A stretch of DNA of 44,829 nt from positions 1-44,829 of the forward strand of contig DASYKU010000022.1 in the NCBI GenBank assembly GCA_035995165.1, written 5' to 3'. The position numbers and the translations under genes were made by a program. Positions 35,281 to 41,772 of this stretch are shown one piece after another. The notes beneath the pieces are model-generated. The model worked only from the letters and a program-made list of their open reading frames with translations, did not search any database and had not been told where the DNA came from. The first letter of the stretch is position 1; each line of letters opens with the position of its first letter. This stretch comes from Mycobacteriales bacterium (GTDB lineage Bacteria > Actinomycetota > Actinomycetes > Mycobacteriales > CADCTP01).

Positions 35281-35999
35281 GGGTCGACGTCGTCTCGATC
35301 TTCCCGGAGTACCTGGCCGGCCCGCTGCGGGTCTCCCTGCTGGGCAAGGCGGTCGAGCGCGGCCTGCTCGACGTGCACCTGCACGACCTGCGGCAGTGGA
35401 CCTCCGACCGGCACCGCACCGTGGACGACACCCCGTACGGCGGGGGAGCGGGCATGGTGATGCGCCCCGAGCCCTGGGGGCTGGCCCTGGACGCGCTGGT
35501 TCCCGACGGCGGGGCCCGGTTCGTGGTGCCGACCCCGTCCGGGCGGCCGTTCACGCAGGAGCTGGCACAGGAGCTCGCGGCCGAGCCCCGGCTGGTCTTC
35601 GGCTGCGGCCGGTACGAGGGGATCGACCAGCGGGTGGTCTCCTGGGCGGCCCGGCGGATGCCGGTCGACGAGGTCTCACTCGGCGACTACGTGCTGGCCG
35701 GCGGCGAGGCCGCGGTACTGGTCATGATCGAGGCGCTGGCCCGGCTGCTGCCCGGCTTCCTCGGCAACCCGGAGTCGCTGGCCGAGGAGTCGCACGCCGG
35801 AGGGCTGCTGGAGTACCCGGTCTACACCCGGCCGCCGTCCTGGCACGAGCTGGCCGTGCCGGACGTGCTGCTGTCCGGCGACCACGGCGCCGTCGCCCGC
35901 TGGCGCCGGGACGAGTCGCTGCGCCGGACCGCGGCCCGCCGGCCGGACCTGCTGGCCCTGGCCGAGCTCACCGAACGGGACCGGGAAGCCCTCGACTGA
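35277..35999 (+). CDS. trmD: tRNA (guanine-N1-)-methyltransferase TrmD
   Basis: 240 residues, SPOUT (knotted) methyltransferase making m1G37 in tRNA to prevent frameshifting. Visible marks: [11 protein letters not shown] at the start, [25 protein letters not shown], and the knot [30 protein letters not shown] ends the C-terminal tRNA-binding domain. The GTG overlaps the rimM stop. A 135-nt gap with a 5-bp hairpin (36008-36022) then separates it from rplS. Confidence 0.97.
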   Translation: MRVDVVSIFPEYLAGPLRVSLLGKAVERGLLDVHLHDLRQWTSDRHRTVDDTPYGGGAGMVMRPEPWGLALDALVPDGGARFVVPTPSGRPFTQELAQELAAEPRLVFGCGRYEGIDQRVVSWAARRMPVDEVSLGDYVLAGGEAAVLVMIEALARLLPGFLGNPESLAEESHAGGLLEYPVYTRPPSWHELAVPDVLLSGDHGAVARWRRDESLRRTAARRPDLLALAELTERDREALD

Positions 36000-36134
36000 C
36001 CCCGGGTTTCGCAATGCGCGAAGCCGTGTGGCACCCTGGACTGGTTGTCGCGGGCCGGTTCGGGCCCCGACGCCCCTGACCGAGAGCCCCCGGTGCGCGT
36101 GTCCGCGCGCCTGTCGTACGAAGGAAGCGCCGAG

Positions 36135-36491
36135 ATGAACACGCTGGATGCCCTGGACGCCGAGTCGCTGCGTTCCGACGTCCCGGACTTCCGCCCCGGC
36201 GACACGCTGAAGGTGCACGTGCGCGTCGTAGAGGGTTCCCGCGAGCGCGTGCAGCTCTTCCAGGGCGTGGTCATCCGCCGGCAGGGCAGCGGCGTGCGGG
36301 AGACCTTCACCGTCCGCAAGGTCAGCTTCGGCGTCGGCGTGGAGCGCACCTTCCCGGTGCACACCCCGATCATCCAGAAGATCGAGGTCGCGACCCGCGG
36401 CGACGTCCGCCGGGCCAAGCTCTACTACCTCCGCGATCTGCGCGGCAAGGCCGCCAAGATCAAGGAGAAGCGCGACCCGGTGACCCGCTGA
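36135..36491 (+). CDS. rplS: 50S ribosomal protein L19
   Basis: 118 residues. Motifs: [36 protein letters not shown] and [20 protein letters not shown] ... [22 protein letters not shown]. It sits at the 30S-50S interface. The ATG is preceded by AAGGAAG (36121-36127) at 7 nt, one of the few clear ribosome sites in this block, so its mRNA has a true leader. The upstream gap may hold its own promoter. Confidence 0.97.
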   Translation: MNTLDALDAESLRSDVPDFRPGDTLKVHVRVVEGSRERVQLFQGVVIRRQGSGVRETFTVRKVSFGVGVERTFPVHTPIIQKIEVATRGDVRRAKLYYLRDLRGKAAKIKEKRDPVTR

Positions 36492-36515
36492 CGCTGGGCA
36501 CACACCTGCATCTCG

Positions 36516-36521
36516 TAGGGT
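36516..36521 (+). promoter_or_regulatory. Leaderless-type -10 box of lepB (TAGGGT)
   Basis: TAGGGT, 6 nt (TGCCCG), GTG. No purine-rich ribosome site in the 36 nt after rplS. Confidence 0.55.
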
Positions 36522-36527
36522 TGCCCG

Positions 36528-37394
36528 GTGTCCGACGAGACCCCGGTGGGGACCCCAGCTCAGCCCGCCAGCCCGGATCCCGGCAAGGGCGGTGGTGTCC
36601 CCGCCGTCCGGCGGCAGAAGCGCGGTTCGTTCTGGCGTGAACTGCCGGTCCTGCTGGTCATTGCGATCGTGCTGGCGCTGCTGATCAACACCTTCCTGGT
36701 GAAGGCGTTCTTCATCCCGTCCGGGTCGATGGAGACCACGCTGCACGGCTGTCCGGGGTGCTCCGGCGACCGGGTGCTGGTCAACAAGGTCGTCTACCGC
36801 CTGCACGACCCGCGCCCGGGCGACATCGTGGTGTTCAAGGGCCCGGAGTCGTGGGCGCCGGAGATCACGACGATCCAGCCGACGAACCCGGTGTCGAAGG
36901 CGCTGCGGGCGGTGGCCGGCACGTTCGGGGTGTCGACGCCGGGCGAGAAGGACTTCGTCAAGCGGGTCATCGCGGTCGGCGGCCAGACCGTCCAGTGCTG
37001 CGACGAGCAGGGCCGGGTCACCGTCGACGGCCGCGGCCTGGACGAGTCGTACGTCTACTCGGCCGACCCGAACTTCGACGAGATCCCGTTCGGGCCGGTC
37101 AAGGTGCCGGCCGGGCGGCTCTGGATGATGGGGGACCACCGCGACGAGTCGGCCGACTCCCGGGCGCACCTCAACGACGCCGACCAGGGCACGATCCCGG
37201 TCGGCAACGTGATCGGCAAGGCGTTCGTGATCATCTGGCCGGTGAGCCGGTGGAACACGCTGGGTGCACCGAGCGACTTCGGCGGCGACGGGAAGCGGGC
37301 GCCGTACACGCTGCCGCTGCTGATCGGGATACCCGTGCTGCTGGTGGCCGGATTCGGTTACGCCTCGACCCGGCGACGGCGACGGCGACGCTAG
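36528..37394 (+). CDS. lepB: Signal peptidase I
   Basis: 288 residues. A Pro/Gly-rich cytoplasmic leader (1-32), membrane helix LPVLLVIAIVLALLINTFLV (39-58), then catalytic Ser67 in IPSGSME and Lys145 in DFVKRVIAVGG. Box E is GDHRDESADSR. Unusually for the family there is a second hydrophobic segment at the very C-terminus (LPLLIGIPVLLVAGFGYA) followed by a run of arginines, giving two membrane anchors. A Cys-rich turn, HGCPGCSGD, follows the Ser motif. It removes signal peptides, including those of the lectins and the Tat protein here. GTG start at leaderless spacing. Confidence 0.96.
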   Translation: MSDETPVGTPAQPASPDPGKGGGVPAVRRQKRGSFWRELPVLLVIAIVLALLINTFLVKAFFIPSGSMETTLHGCPGCSGDRVLVNKVVYRLHDPRPGDIVVFKGPESWAPEITTIQPTNPVSKALRAVAGTFGVSTPGEKDFVKRVIAVGGQTVQCCDEQGRVTVDGRGLDESYVYSADPNFDEIPFGPVKVPAGRLWMMGDHRDESADSRAHLNDADQGTIPVGNVIGKAFVIIWPVSRWNTLGAPSDFGGDGKRAPYTLPLLIGIPVLLVAGFGYASTRRRRRRR

Positions 37395-37410
37395 TACGCT
37401 CGCGGATGTC

Positions 37411-38124
37411 ATGACCGACCCGTTGAGACCACCCCGTGCCCTGGTGCGCCGGGACGCCGGGCTGTGGGCCTGCGAGAGCGCGCTGCGACGGCGCGGGTTC
37501 CCGCTGATCGCCGGCGCGGACGAGGCCGGCCGCGGGGCCTGCGCCGGGCCGCTGGTGGTGGCCGCGTGCGTGCTGCCCGACGGCAAGCGCGGCCAGGTGC
37601 CGGACCTGAACGACTCCAAGCTGCTGAGCCCGGCCGTCCGCGAGGAGGTCTACGCGGAGGTCGTCAAGCGCGCGGTGACCTGGTCGGTGGTGGTGATCTC
37701 CGCTGCCGACGTGGACCGGCAGGGGTTGCACGTGATGAACCTGGCCGGCATGCGCCGGGCGGTCGCGCAGCTGGAGCCGGAGCCGGCGTACGCGCTGACC
37801 GACGGGTTCCCGGTCCGCGGGCTGACCGTGCCGGCGCTGGCAGTGCCGAAGGGGGACGCGACCGTCGCCTGCATCGCGGCCGCGTCGGTGCTGGCCAAGG
37901 TGACCCGGGACCGGATCATGGTCGAGATGCACTCGCGGTGGCCGGAGTACGAGTTCGCGACCCACAAGGGGTACATCACGCCGATGCACTCGGCCGCGCT
38001 CGCGGCGCACGGGCCGTGCCCCGAGCACCGGTTCTCCTACGTCAACGTCCGACGCGTCGGGGGGCGTGCGGTGTTCGTGGCGCCGGTGCGCGAAGATGAG
38101 TCCGTGGAAGGCGTGACGGCATGA
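37411..38124 (+). CDS. rnhB: Ribonuclease HII
   Basis: 237 residues, removes ribonucleotides and RNA from RNA-DNA hybrids. Active-site motif IAGADEAGRGACAGP (D37, E38), then LNDSKLLSP and ASVLAKVTRDRIMVEMH ... FATHKGY. The N-terminal 30 residues (PPRALVRRDAGLWACESALRRRG) are the usual actinobacterial extension. ATG start; TACGCT ends 10 nt upstream inside the end of lepB and may promote an almost leaderless transcript. Its stop overlaps a 24-codon ORF (ATGA) that leads to the DUF2469 gene. Confidence 0.96.
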   Translation: MTDPLRPPRALVRRDAGLWACESALRRRGFPLIAGADEAGRGACAGPLVVAACVLPDGKRGQVPDLNDSKLLSPAVREEVYAEVVKRAVTWSVVVISAADVDRQGLHVMNLAGMRRAVAQLEPEPAYALTDGFPVRGLTVPALAVPKGDATVACIAAASVLAKVTRDRIMVEMHSRWPEYEFATHKGYITPMHSAALAAHGPCPEHRFSYVNVRRVGGRAVFVAPVREDESVEGVTA

Positions 38125-38195
38125 GCGAGCGGGTGGCGACGAGGTCCGGTCGGCTGGCGCCTGCGCCTGCCGGGCTGGCCGAGGAGCGGGCATGA
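38121..38195 (+). CDS. 24-residue coupling ORF between rnhB and DUF2469 gene
   Basis: ATG overlaps the rnhB stop (ATGA) and its TGA overlaps the DUF2469 ATG (ATGA). Ribosomes ending rnhB could therefore run through it into the next gene. It encodes MSERVATRSGRLAPAPAGLAEERA, with no recognisable domain. The DUF2469 ribosome site (GAGGAG) lies inside it. It may act only by being translated. Confidence 0.45.
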   Translation: MSERVATRSGRLAPAPAGLAEERA

Positions 38196-38500
38196 GTGCT
38201 GAAGATCTCGAGAAGTACGAGACCGACATGGAGCTGCAGCTGTACCGGGAGTACCGGGACATCGTGCGGCAGTTCGCCTACGTCGTCGAGACCGAGCGCC
38301 GGTTCTACCTCGCCAACGCCGTCGACCTGCAGGTCCGCAACGCCGACGGCGAGGTCTACTTCGAGCTGCGGATGAGCGACGCCTGGGTCTGGGACATGTA
38401 CCGCCCGGCCCGGTTCGTGAAGAACGTCCGCGTGGTGACCTTCAAGGACGTCAACGTCGAGGAGCTGGAGAAGCCCGACCTCGAGGTGCCGGACGCCTGA
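38192..38500 (+). CDS. DUF2469-family protein
   Basis: 102 residues, all-alpha/beta acidic small protein conserved in actinobacteria: MSAEDLEKYETDMELQLYREYRDIVRQFAYVVETERRFYLAN ... DAWVWDMYRPARFVKNVRVVTFKDVNVEEL. No catalytic motif is known; the aromatic-rich middle suggests a compact fold. The ATG is 5 nt after GAGGAG. Always near rnhB and yraN in this phylum; role unknown. Here the block to yraN is interrupted by about 2.9 kb of lectin genes. Confidence 0.95.
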   Translation: MSAEDLEKYETDMELQLYREYRDIVRQFAYVVETERRFYLANAVDLQVRNADGEVYFELRMSDAWVWDMYRPARFVKNVRVVTFKDVNVEELEKPDLEVPDA

Positions 38501-38519
38501 TCTGGGTACGCCGTCTCCC

Positions 38520-38687
38520 ATGACGCGTGAAGAGCCCGCTCCCGACCCCGAGCGGCCCGACATCCCCGCCGCGCCCGCCGACGCCCCCGAGGGCACCGTG
38601 CCGCCGGTCCGTTCCCTGCACGGCACCTCCGAGACCGCGCCGCCGGTCGAGGGCGTACGGACCCCGGAGCCGGACGACCCGGAGTAG
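38520..38687 (+). CDS. Short acidic, proline-rich hypothetical protein
   Basis: 55 residues, MTREEPAPDPERPDIPAAPADAP and so on, ending PEPDDPE: acidic, Pro-rich and certainly disordered. ATG is 20 nt after the DUF2469 stop. There is no Shine-Dalgarno; TACGCC sits 7 nt upstream, missing the last T of the -10 pattern. Third positions are mostly G/C as in real genes. Could be a genuine small protein or chance in Pro/Ala-rich sequence. Confidence 0.45.
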   Translation: MTREEPAPDPERPDIPAAPADAPEGTVPPVRSLHGTSETAPPVEGVRTPEPDDPE

Positions 38688-38759
38688 TCGGCCCGTCGGC
38701 CCTGCCGCTGGTGTCGCATCGCTCGTACGGTGTGGTTCGGGTCGAGGAGAGGGCGGCGA

Positions 38760-39103
38760 TGGGGGGCTGCGCTCTGGCGCAAGCAGTTGCCGGACGGTCC
38801 GTGGCAGTCGCTGGGCGGCCGGCTCGGCTCCGCCCCGGGCACTCTCCCGGCGGTCGGCGAGCGAGCTGTACATGGTGGGCAACGAGCACGCGCTCTGGTC
38901 GGCCTGCCAGGCTGCCGGCAGCTCGACCTGTCCCGGTTCGTCCGGATCGGCGGCATGCTGACCCGTGGGGCAGCGCAGCTGTGGAAGCCCTCGACGGCGG
39001 CACCGACGCTGCGGCTGGTCGTCGGCCCTGGCGGTGACAACCGGCTCTGGCGCGCACCAACCAGGTCGGGACGGGCACCTGGACCTGGCGCCTGATCTCC
39101 TGA
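38760..39103 (+). pseudogene. Decayed copy of the PLL-like lectin gene
   Basis: The text matches the last third of the two intact lectins downstream if three small frameshifts are allowed: GAALWRKQLPDGPWQSLGGR, then SELYMVGNEHALWSACQAAGSST, then LSRFVRIGGMLTRGAAQLWK, then TNQVGTGTWTWRLIS and stop. Against the 39238 copy, single bases are missing after 38930 (CTGG became CTG) and near 39052 (CGCGGC became CGCGC). Signal peptide and the first blades are absent. The same hairpin as behind the intact copies follows at 39118. Confidence 0.8.
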
Positions 39104-39117
39104 CCCTTCCTCACAGT

Positions 39118-39140
39118 GGTCCGTCCACTCCGGACGGACC
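39118..39140 (+). terminator. Lectin-family hairpin 1
   Basis: Perfect 9-bp stem GGTCCGTCC/GGACGGACC with 5-nt loop ACTCC, 14 nt after the pseudogene's stop. The stem is identical in sequence to the one at 40181. Confidence 0.7.
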
Positions 39141-39164
39141 GCCGCTGCCTTGCCCGATCGGACA

Positions 39165-39190
39165 GACCTGGGGCCAGGTCGTACCAGGTC
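39165..39190. promoter_or_regulatory. CCAGGTC repeats upstream of the first intact lectin
   Basis: GACCTGG-GG-CCAGGTC (39165-39180) is an inverted pair, and CCAGGTC recurs 10 bp on (39184-39190), so three half-sites lie one helical turn apart. Looks like an operator; not present in front of the second lectin. Confidence 0.35.
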
Positions 39191-39202
39191 CGCTCCCGTA
39201 CC

Positions 39203-39229
39203 CCTCCTGGGGTCGACATGACCAGGAGG
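39203..39229 (+). promoter_or_regulatory. Hairpin covering the lectin ribosome-binding site
   Basis: CCTCCTGG (39203-39210) pairs perfectly with CCAGGAGG (39222-39229), which contains the Shine-Dalgarno of the lectin GTG at 39238. The 11-nt loop holds ATG 39218, the start of an 8-codon frame (MTRRWGK, stop) that ends overlapping the GTG. Translation of the small frame would open the hairpin. Confidence 0.45.
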
Positions 39230-39237
39230 TGGGGAAA

Positions 39238-40170
39238 GTGACCCTGTCCAGAACTCTCGTCCCGGCGCTGCTCGGCGCGGCGCTGGTGACGCTGCCGCTG
39301 GCCGCCCCGGCCGCGGCGGCACCGCAGCCGCACGTGCTGCTCGGCGACATCTCGGATGCGGCGCTGAGCACGACCGCGTTCGGCGGCCTCGACACGTTCT
39401 ACGCGTCGACCGGCAACACGCTCGTGCACAAGGCCGAGGGGAGCGCCGCGGAGGACCTCGGCGGCGCCCTGCACGAGGGCCCGGCCGCGATCACGATCGG
39501 GTCGGAGTTCGCGAGCACGTGGGCGTTCGCGGTCGGGACCGACGACGCCGTCTGGTTCCGGCAGTTCTCCGACGGCCGCGGCACCTGGGGCCCGTGGACG
39601 CCGGCCGGCGGCCGGTCCTTCTGGCCGCCCGCGGCCACCTGCACCGGCGACGCCACCGCCCAGCCCACCCTGTACTCGCTGGGTACCGACGGGGCGATGT
39701 GGCGCAAGTCCCTCGCCGGCGGCAACTGGGCCCCGATCGGCGGCCAGTTCTTCTTCGGCCCGGGCGCGGTCCAGGCGCAGGCGGGCGTGTGCCCGTCGGA
39801 CCAGGACGTGTTCGGCGTGGCCACCAACTTCGCCGTGTACGAGAACCGCGGCGGTGGCTGGGCCAAGATCGGCGGCCAGGCGATCCTCTCCCCGGCGCTG
39901 ATCCGGCAGCCCAACGGCAGCACCGAGCTGTACGTGGTCGGCTTCGACAACGCCCTCTGGACGGCCAGCCGGGCTGCCGGCAGCTCGACCTGGTCGCGGT
40001 TCATCAGGATCGGCGGCAACCTGACCGGCTCGCCGGCGGCCCAGCTCTGGAAGGCGACGCCGACGTCGCCGACGCTGCGGGTGGTCGTCGCCCGCGGCGG
40101 GGACGGCCGGCTCTGGCGCGGCACCAACCCGGTCGGCACCGGCACCTGGACCTGGCGTCCTGCGCCGTAG
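39238..40170 (+). CDS. Secreted PLL-like beta-propeller (lectin-type), copy 1
   Basis: 310 residues. A Sec signal peptide (MTLSRTLVPALLGAALVTLPLAAPAAAA, AxA cleavage about 27) precedes about six repeats of one blade. Each blade has a DGAMWRKSLAGGNWAPIGGQ-like core: an acidic-Ala/Asn-[VLM]-W turn followed by W..IGG. These are the marks of PLL-family beta-propellers (DUF346-type repeats), proteins that in other bacteria bind fucosylated or methylated glycans. A Cys pair (CTGDATAQ and VCPSDQD) may form a disulfide. GTG start with AGGAGG 8 nt upstream, held in a hairpin. It is 40-50% similar by eye to the next gene, a tandem duplicate. Sugar ligand unknown. Confidence 0.82.
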   Translation: MTLSRTLVPALLGAALVTLPLAAPAAAAPQPHVLLGDISDAALSTTAFGGLDTFYASTGNTLVHKAEGSAAEDLGGALHEGPAAITIGSEFASTWAFAVGTDDAVWFRQFSDGRGTWGPWTPAGGRSFWPPAATCTGDATAQPTLYSLGTDGAMWRKSLAGGNWAPIGGQFFFGPGAVQAQAGVCPSDQDVFGVATNFAVYENRGGGWAKIGGQAILSPALIRQPNGSTELYVVGFDNALWTASRAAGSSTWSRFIRIGGNLTGSPAAQLWKATPTSPTLRVVVARGGDGRLWRGTNPVGTGTWTWRPAP

Positions 40171-40180
40171 CCACCCGTGC

Positions 40181-40203
40181 GGTCCGTCCATTTCGGACGG
40201 ACC
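40181..40203 (+). terminator. Lectin-family hairpin 2
   Basis: 9-bp stem GGTCCGTCC/GGACGGACC with loop ATTTC, 10 nt after the stop; same stem as hairpin 1. Confidence 0.75.
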
Positions 40204-40281
40204 GCTGCCCGTTCGGGCACTCTTCCTCCGCAGGCAACATTTCTGCGCCGCTGGCCATCGAGCAGGGTGGAGGTGGGGAGA

Positions 40282-41202
40282 ATGAATCTTTCCAGGGGGA
40301 GGACCGCACTCGCGGTCCTGAGCGGCGCGGCGTTCCTGCTGCCGCTGACCGGTACGGCGGCGGCCGATCCGGCGCCGCAGCCGGTGTTCGACCACTCGGG
40401 CGCCGCGGTGACCACGACCAACTTCGGTCAGCTGAAGTACTTCTACGAGGCCGCGGACGGCACGCTGGCCCAGTACACACAGGACGACCCGATCGGCCAG
40501 GGCGCCGGGCCGAGTCTCGGCGGCGCCCTGCACAGCCGGCCCGCGGCGGTCACGGTCAACGCGGACGACGACATGTACGTGTTCGCCACCGGGGCCGACG
40601 ACGCGGTCTGGTTCCGGAAGTTCGTGCGTGCCACCTGGGGCCCGTGGACGTCGATCGGCGGCCGCTCGCTGACCGCGCCGGCGGTCAGCTGCGCGGCCGA
40701 CACCCAGCCCCTCGTGTACGTCGTCGGCGGCGACGGGGCGCTCTGGCGGCGGAGCCTCGCCGGCGGCGGCTGGTCCTCGCTCGGTGGCCGGATGGGCTCG
40801 GCCCCGGCCGCGGTCCCGGCGGTCTCCGGCACGTGCGCGGTCGAGCAGGACCTCTTCGTACGCGGCGACAACGGCGCCGTGTACGAGAACCGGGCCGGCA
40901 CCGGCTGGACCCGCGTCGGCGGCCTGACGTTCCAGGCGCCGACCGTGATCCGGCTGCCCAATGGCAGCACCGAGGTCTACGTGATCGGCACCGACGGTGC
41001 GCTCTACCTTGCCAGCCGGGCTCCGGGCGGTGTCTTCTCGTCGTTCCACCGGATCGGCGGGGTGTTCACGTCTTCTCCGTCGGCGCAGCTCTGGCGGTCC
41101 GGGACGCTGCGCGTGGTGGTCGGGCAGGGGGCCGACGGGCGGGTCTGGCGCGGCACCAGCCGGGTCGGCTCGTCGATCTGGGCCTGGACGCGGCCGTTCT
41201 GA
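40282..41202 (+). CDS. Secreted PLL-like beta-propeller (lectin-type), copy 2
   Basis: 306 residues, paralogue of the preceding gene. Signal peptide MNLSRGRTALAVLSGAAFLLPLTGTAAADP (cleavage near 28), then the same blade series: DDAVWFRKF, GDGALWRRSLAGGGWSSLGGR, DNGAVYENRAGTGWTRVGGL, TDGALYLASRAPGG and DGRVWRGTSRVGSSIWAW. The two Cys (CAADTQ, TCAVEQD) are conserved with copy 1, suggesting a disulfide outside the cell. ATG start after GTGGAGGTGGGG with no covering hairpin. So the two copies may be expressed differently. Surface or extracellular glycan binding is inferred. Confidence 0.82.
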   Translation: MNLSRGRTALAVLSGAAFLLPLTGTAAADPAPQPVFDHSGAAVTTTNFGQLKYFYEAADGTLAQYTQDDPIGQGAGPSLGGALHSRPAAVTVNADDDMYVFATGADDAVWFRKFVRATWGPWTSIGGRSLTAPAVSCAADTQPLVYVVGGDGALWRRSLAGGGWSSLGGRMGSAPAAVPAVSGTCAVEQDLFVRGDNGAVYENRAGTGWTRVGGLTFQAPTVIRLPNGSTEVYVIGTDGALYLASRAPGGVFSSFHRIGGVFTSSPSAQLWRSGTLRVVVGQGADGRVWRGTSRVGSSIWAWTRPF

Positions 41203-41216
41203 CGTTCTTCCGCTGA

Positions 41217-41249
41217 CCGCCGGGTCGTCCACTTCGGACGGCCCGGCGG
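41217..41249 (+). terminator. Lectin-family hairpin 3
   Basis: 14-bp stem from CCGCCGGGTCGTCC with its complement (one G-U pair), loop ACTTC, 14 nt after the stop. It extends the same GTCC/GGAC core as hairpins 1 and 2. Confidence 0.8.
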
Positions 41250-41313
41250 TTCCGTTGCTCCGGTGCCTGTTCATGTGTCGTGTCTTTCATGTCTCGTGAC
41301 TCGTGTCGAACGT

Positions 41314-41347
41314 CTGTCCACAGCCGAACGCGTTGTCCACAGTGGAC
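41314..41347 (+). promoter_or_regulatory. Two DnaA-box-like sites upstream of yraN-comM-dprA
   Basis: CTGTCCACA (41314-41322) and TTGTCCACA (41333-41341) start 19 bp apart in the same orientation. The second equals the described actinobacterial DnaA-box consensus and is also part of the palindrome GTCCAC-A-GTGGAC (41335-41347). They lie about 65-95 nt before the yraN start, in a locally less GC-rich gap. Confidence 0.5.
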
Positions 41348-41409
41348 GTTTTCGGTCTGTCGTCCGCCCTGCACACTCGCGAGGCTCGTTCCCGACGAGG
41401 GGAGGACTC

Positions 41410-41772
41410 GTGGGACGGGTCAAGGGCGCGGTCGGCAGGTTCGGGGAAGAGCTGGCGGCGCGGCATCTGGAGGGCGCCGGGCTGCGGATCGTGGATCGCA
41501 ACTGGCGCTGCGCCGAGGGCGAGATCGACATCGTCGCCGCGGACGGCGACACGCTGGTGTTCTGCGAGGTGAAGACCCGCTCGGGCACCGGCTTCGGCGA
41601 CCCGGCCGAGGCGGTGACGGCGGTGAAGTCGGCCCGGCTGCGCCGGCTCGGGCTGCGCTGGCTGGCCGCGCACGGCATCGGCTGGCGGGACCTGCGCTTC
41701 GACGTGGTGACCGTCTTGCGCCGGCACGACGGCGGCGACCCGGTCGTACGACACCTCAAGGACGCGTTCTGA
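41410..41772 (+). CDS. yraN: YraN-family (UPF0102) endonuclease-fold protein
   Basis: 120 residues with a restriction-endonuclease-like fold. Motifs: FGEELAARHLEGAGLRIVDRNWRCAEGEIDIVAADGDTLVFCEVKTR, where E-x-D and E-x-K are the PD-(D/E)xK nuclease residues. The role in bacteria is unclear, perhaps DNA uptake or repair, given its fixed place next to comM and dprA. The GTG is preceded by GGGGAGG. The comM ATG overlaps its stop by one base (TGATG). No anomaly. Confidence 0.94.
   Translation: MGRVKGAVGRFGEELAARHLEGAGLRIVDRNWRCAEGEIDIVAADGDTLVFCEVKTRSGTGFGDPAEAVTAVKSARLRRLGLRWLAAHGIGWRDLRFDVVTVLRRHDGGDPVVRHLKDAF

Noticed and set aside
36000-36134. A riboswitch or r-protein leader motif before rplS
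   Set aside because: Only a 5-bp hairpin was found (TTCGC/GCGAA). It does not match any leader structure I can name.
38527-39095. Several overlapping plus-strand frames between DUF2469 and the first lectin as separate genes
   Set aside because: Each encodes a piece of the same lectin blade series; together they make one frameshifted pseudogene.
39218-39241. MTRRWGK as a functional peptide gene
   Set aside because: Eight codons without conservation data. Kept only as a possible regulatory frame in the hairpin finding, not as a gene.
41314-41347. Replication origin
   Set aside because: Only two DnaA-like boxes, no AT-rich unwinding region, and no dnaA/dnaN/gyrB neighbours.
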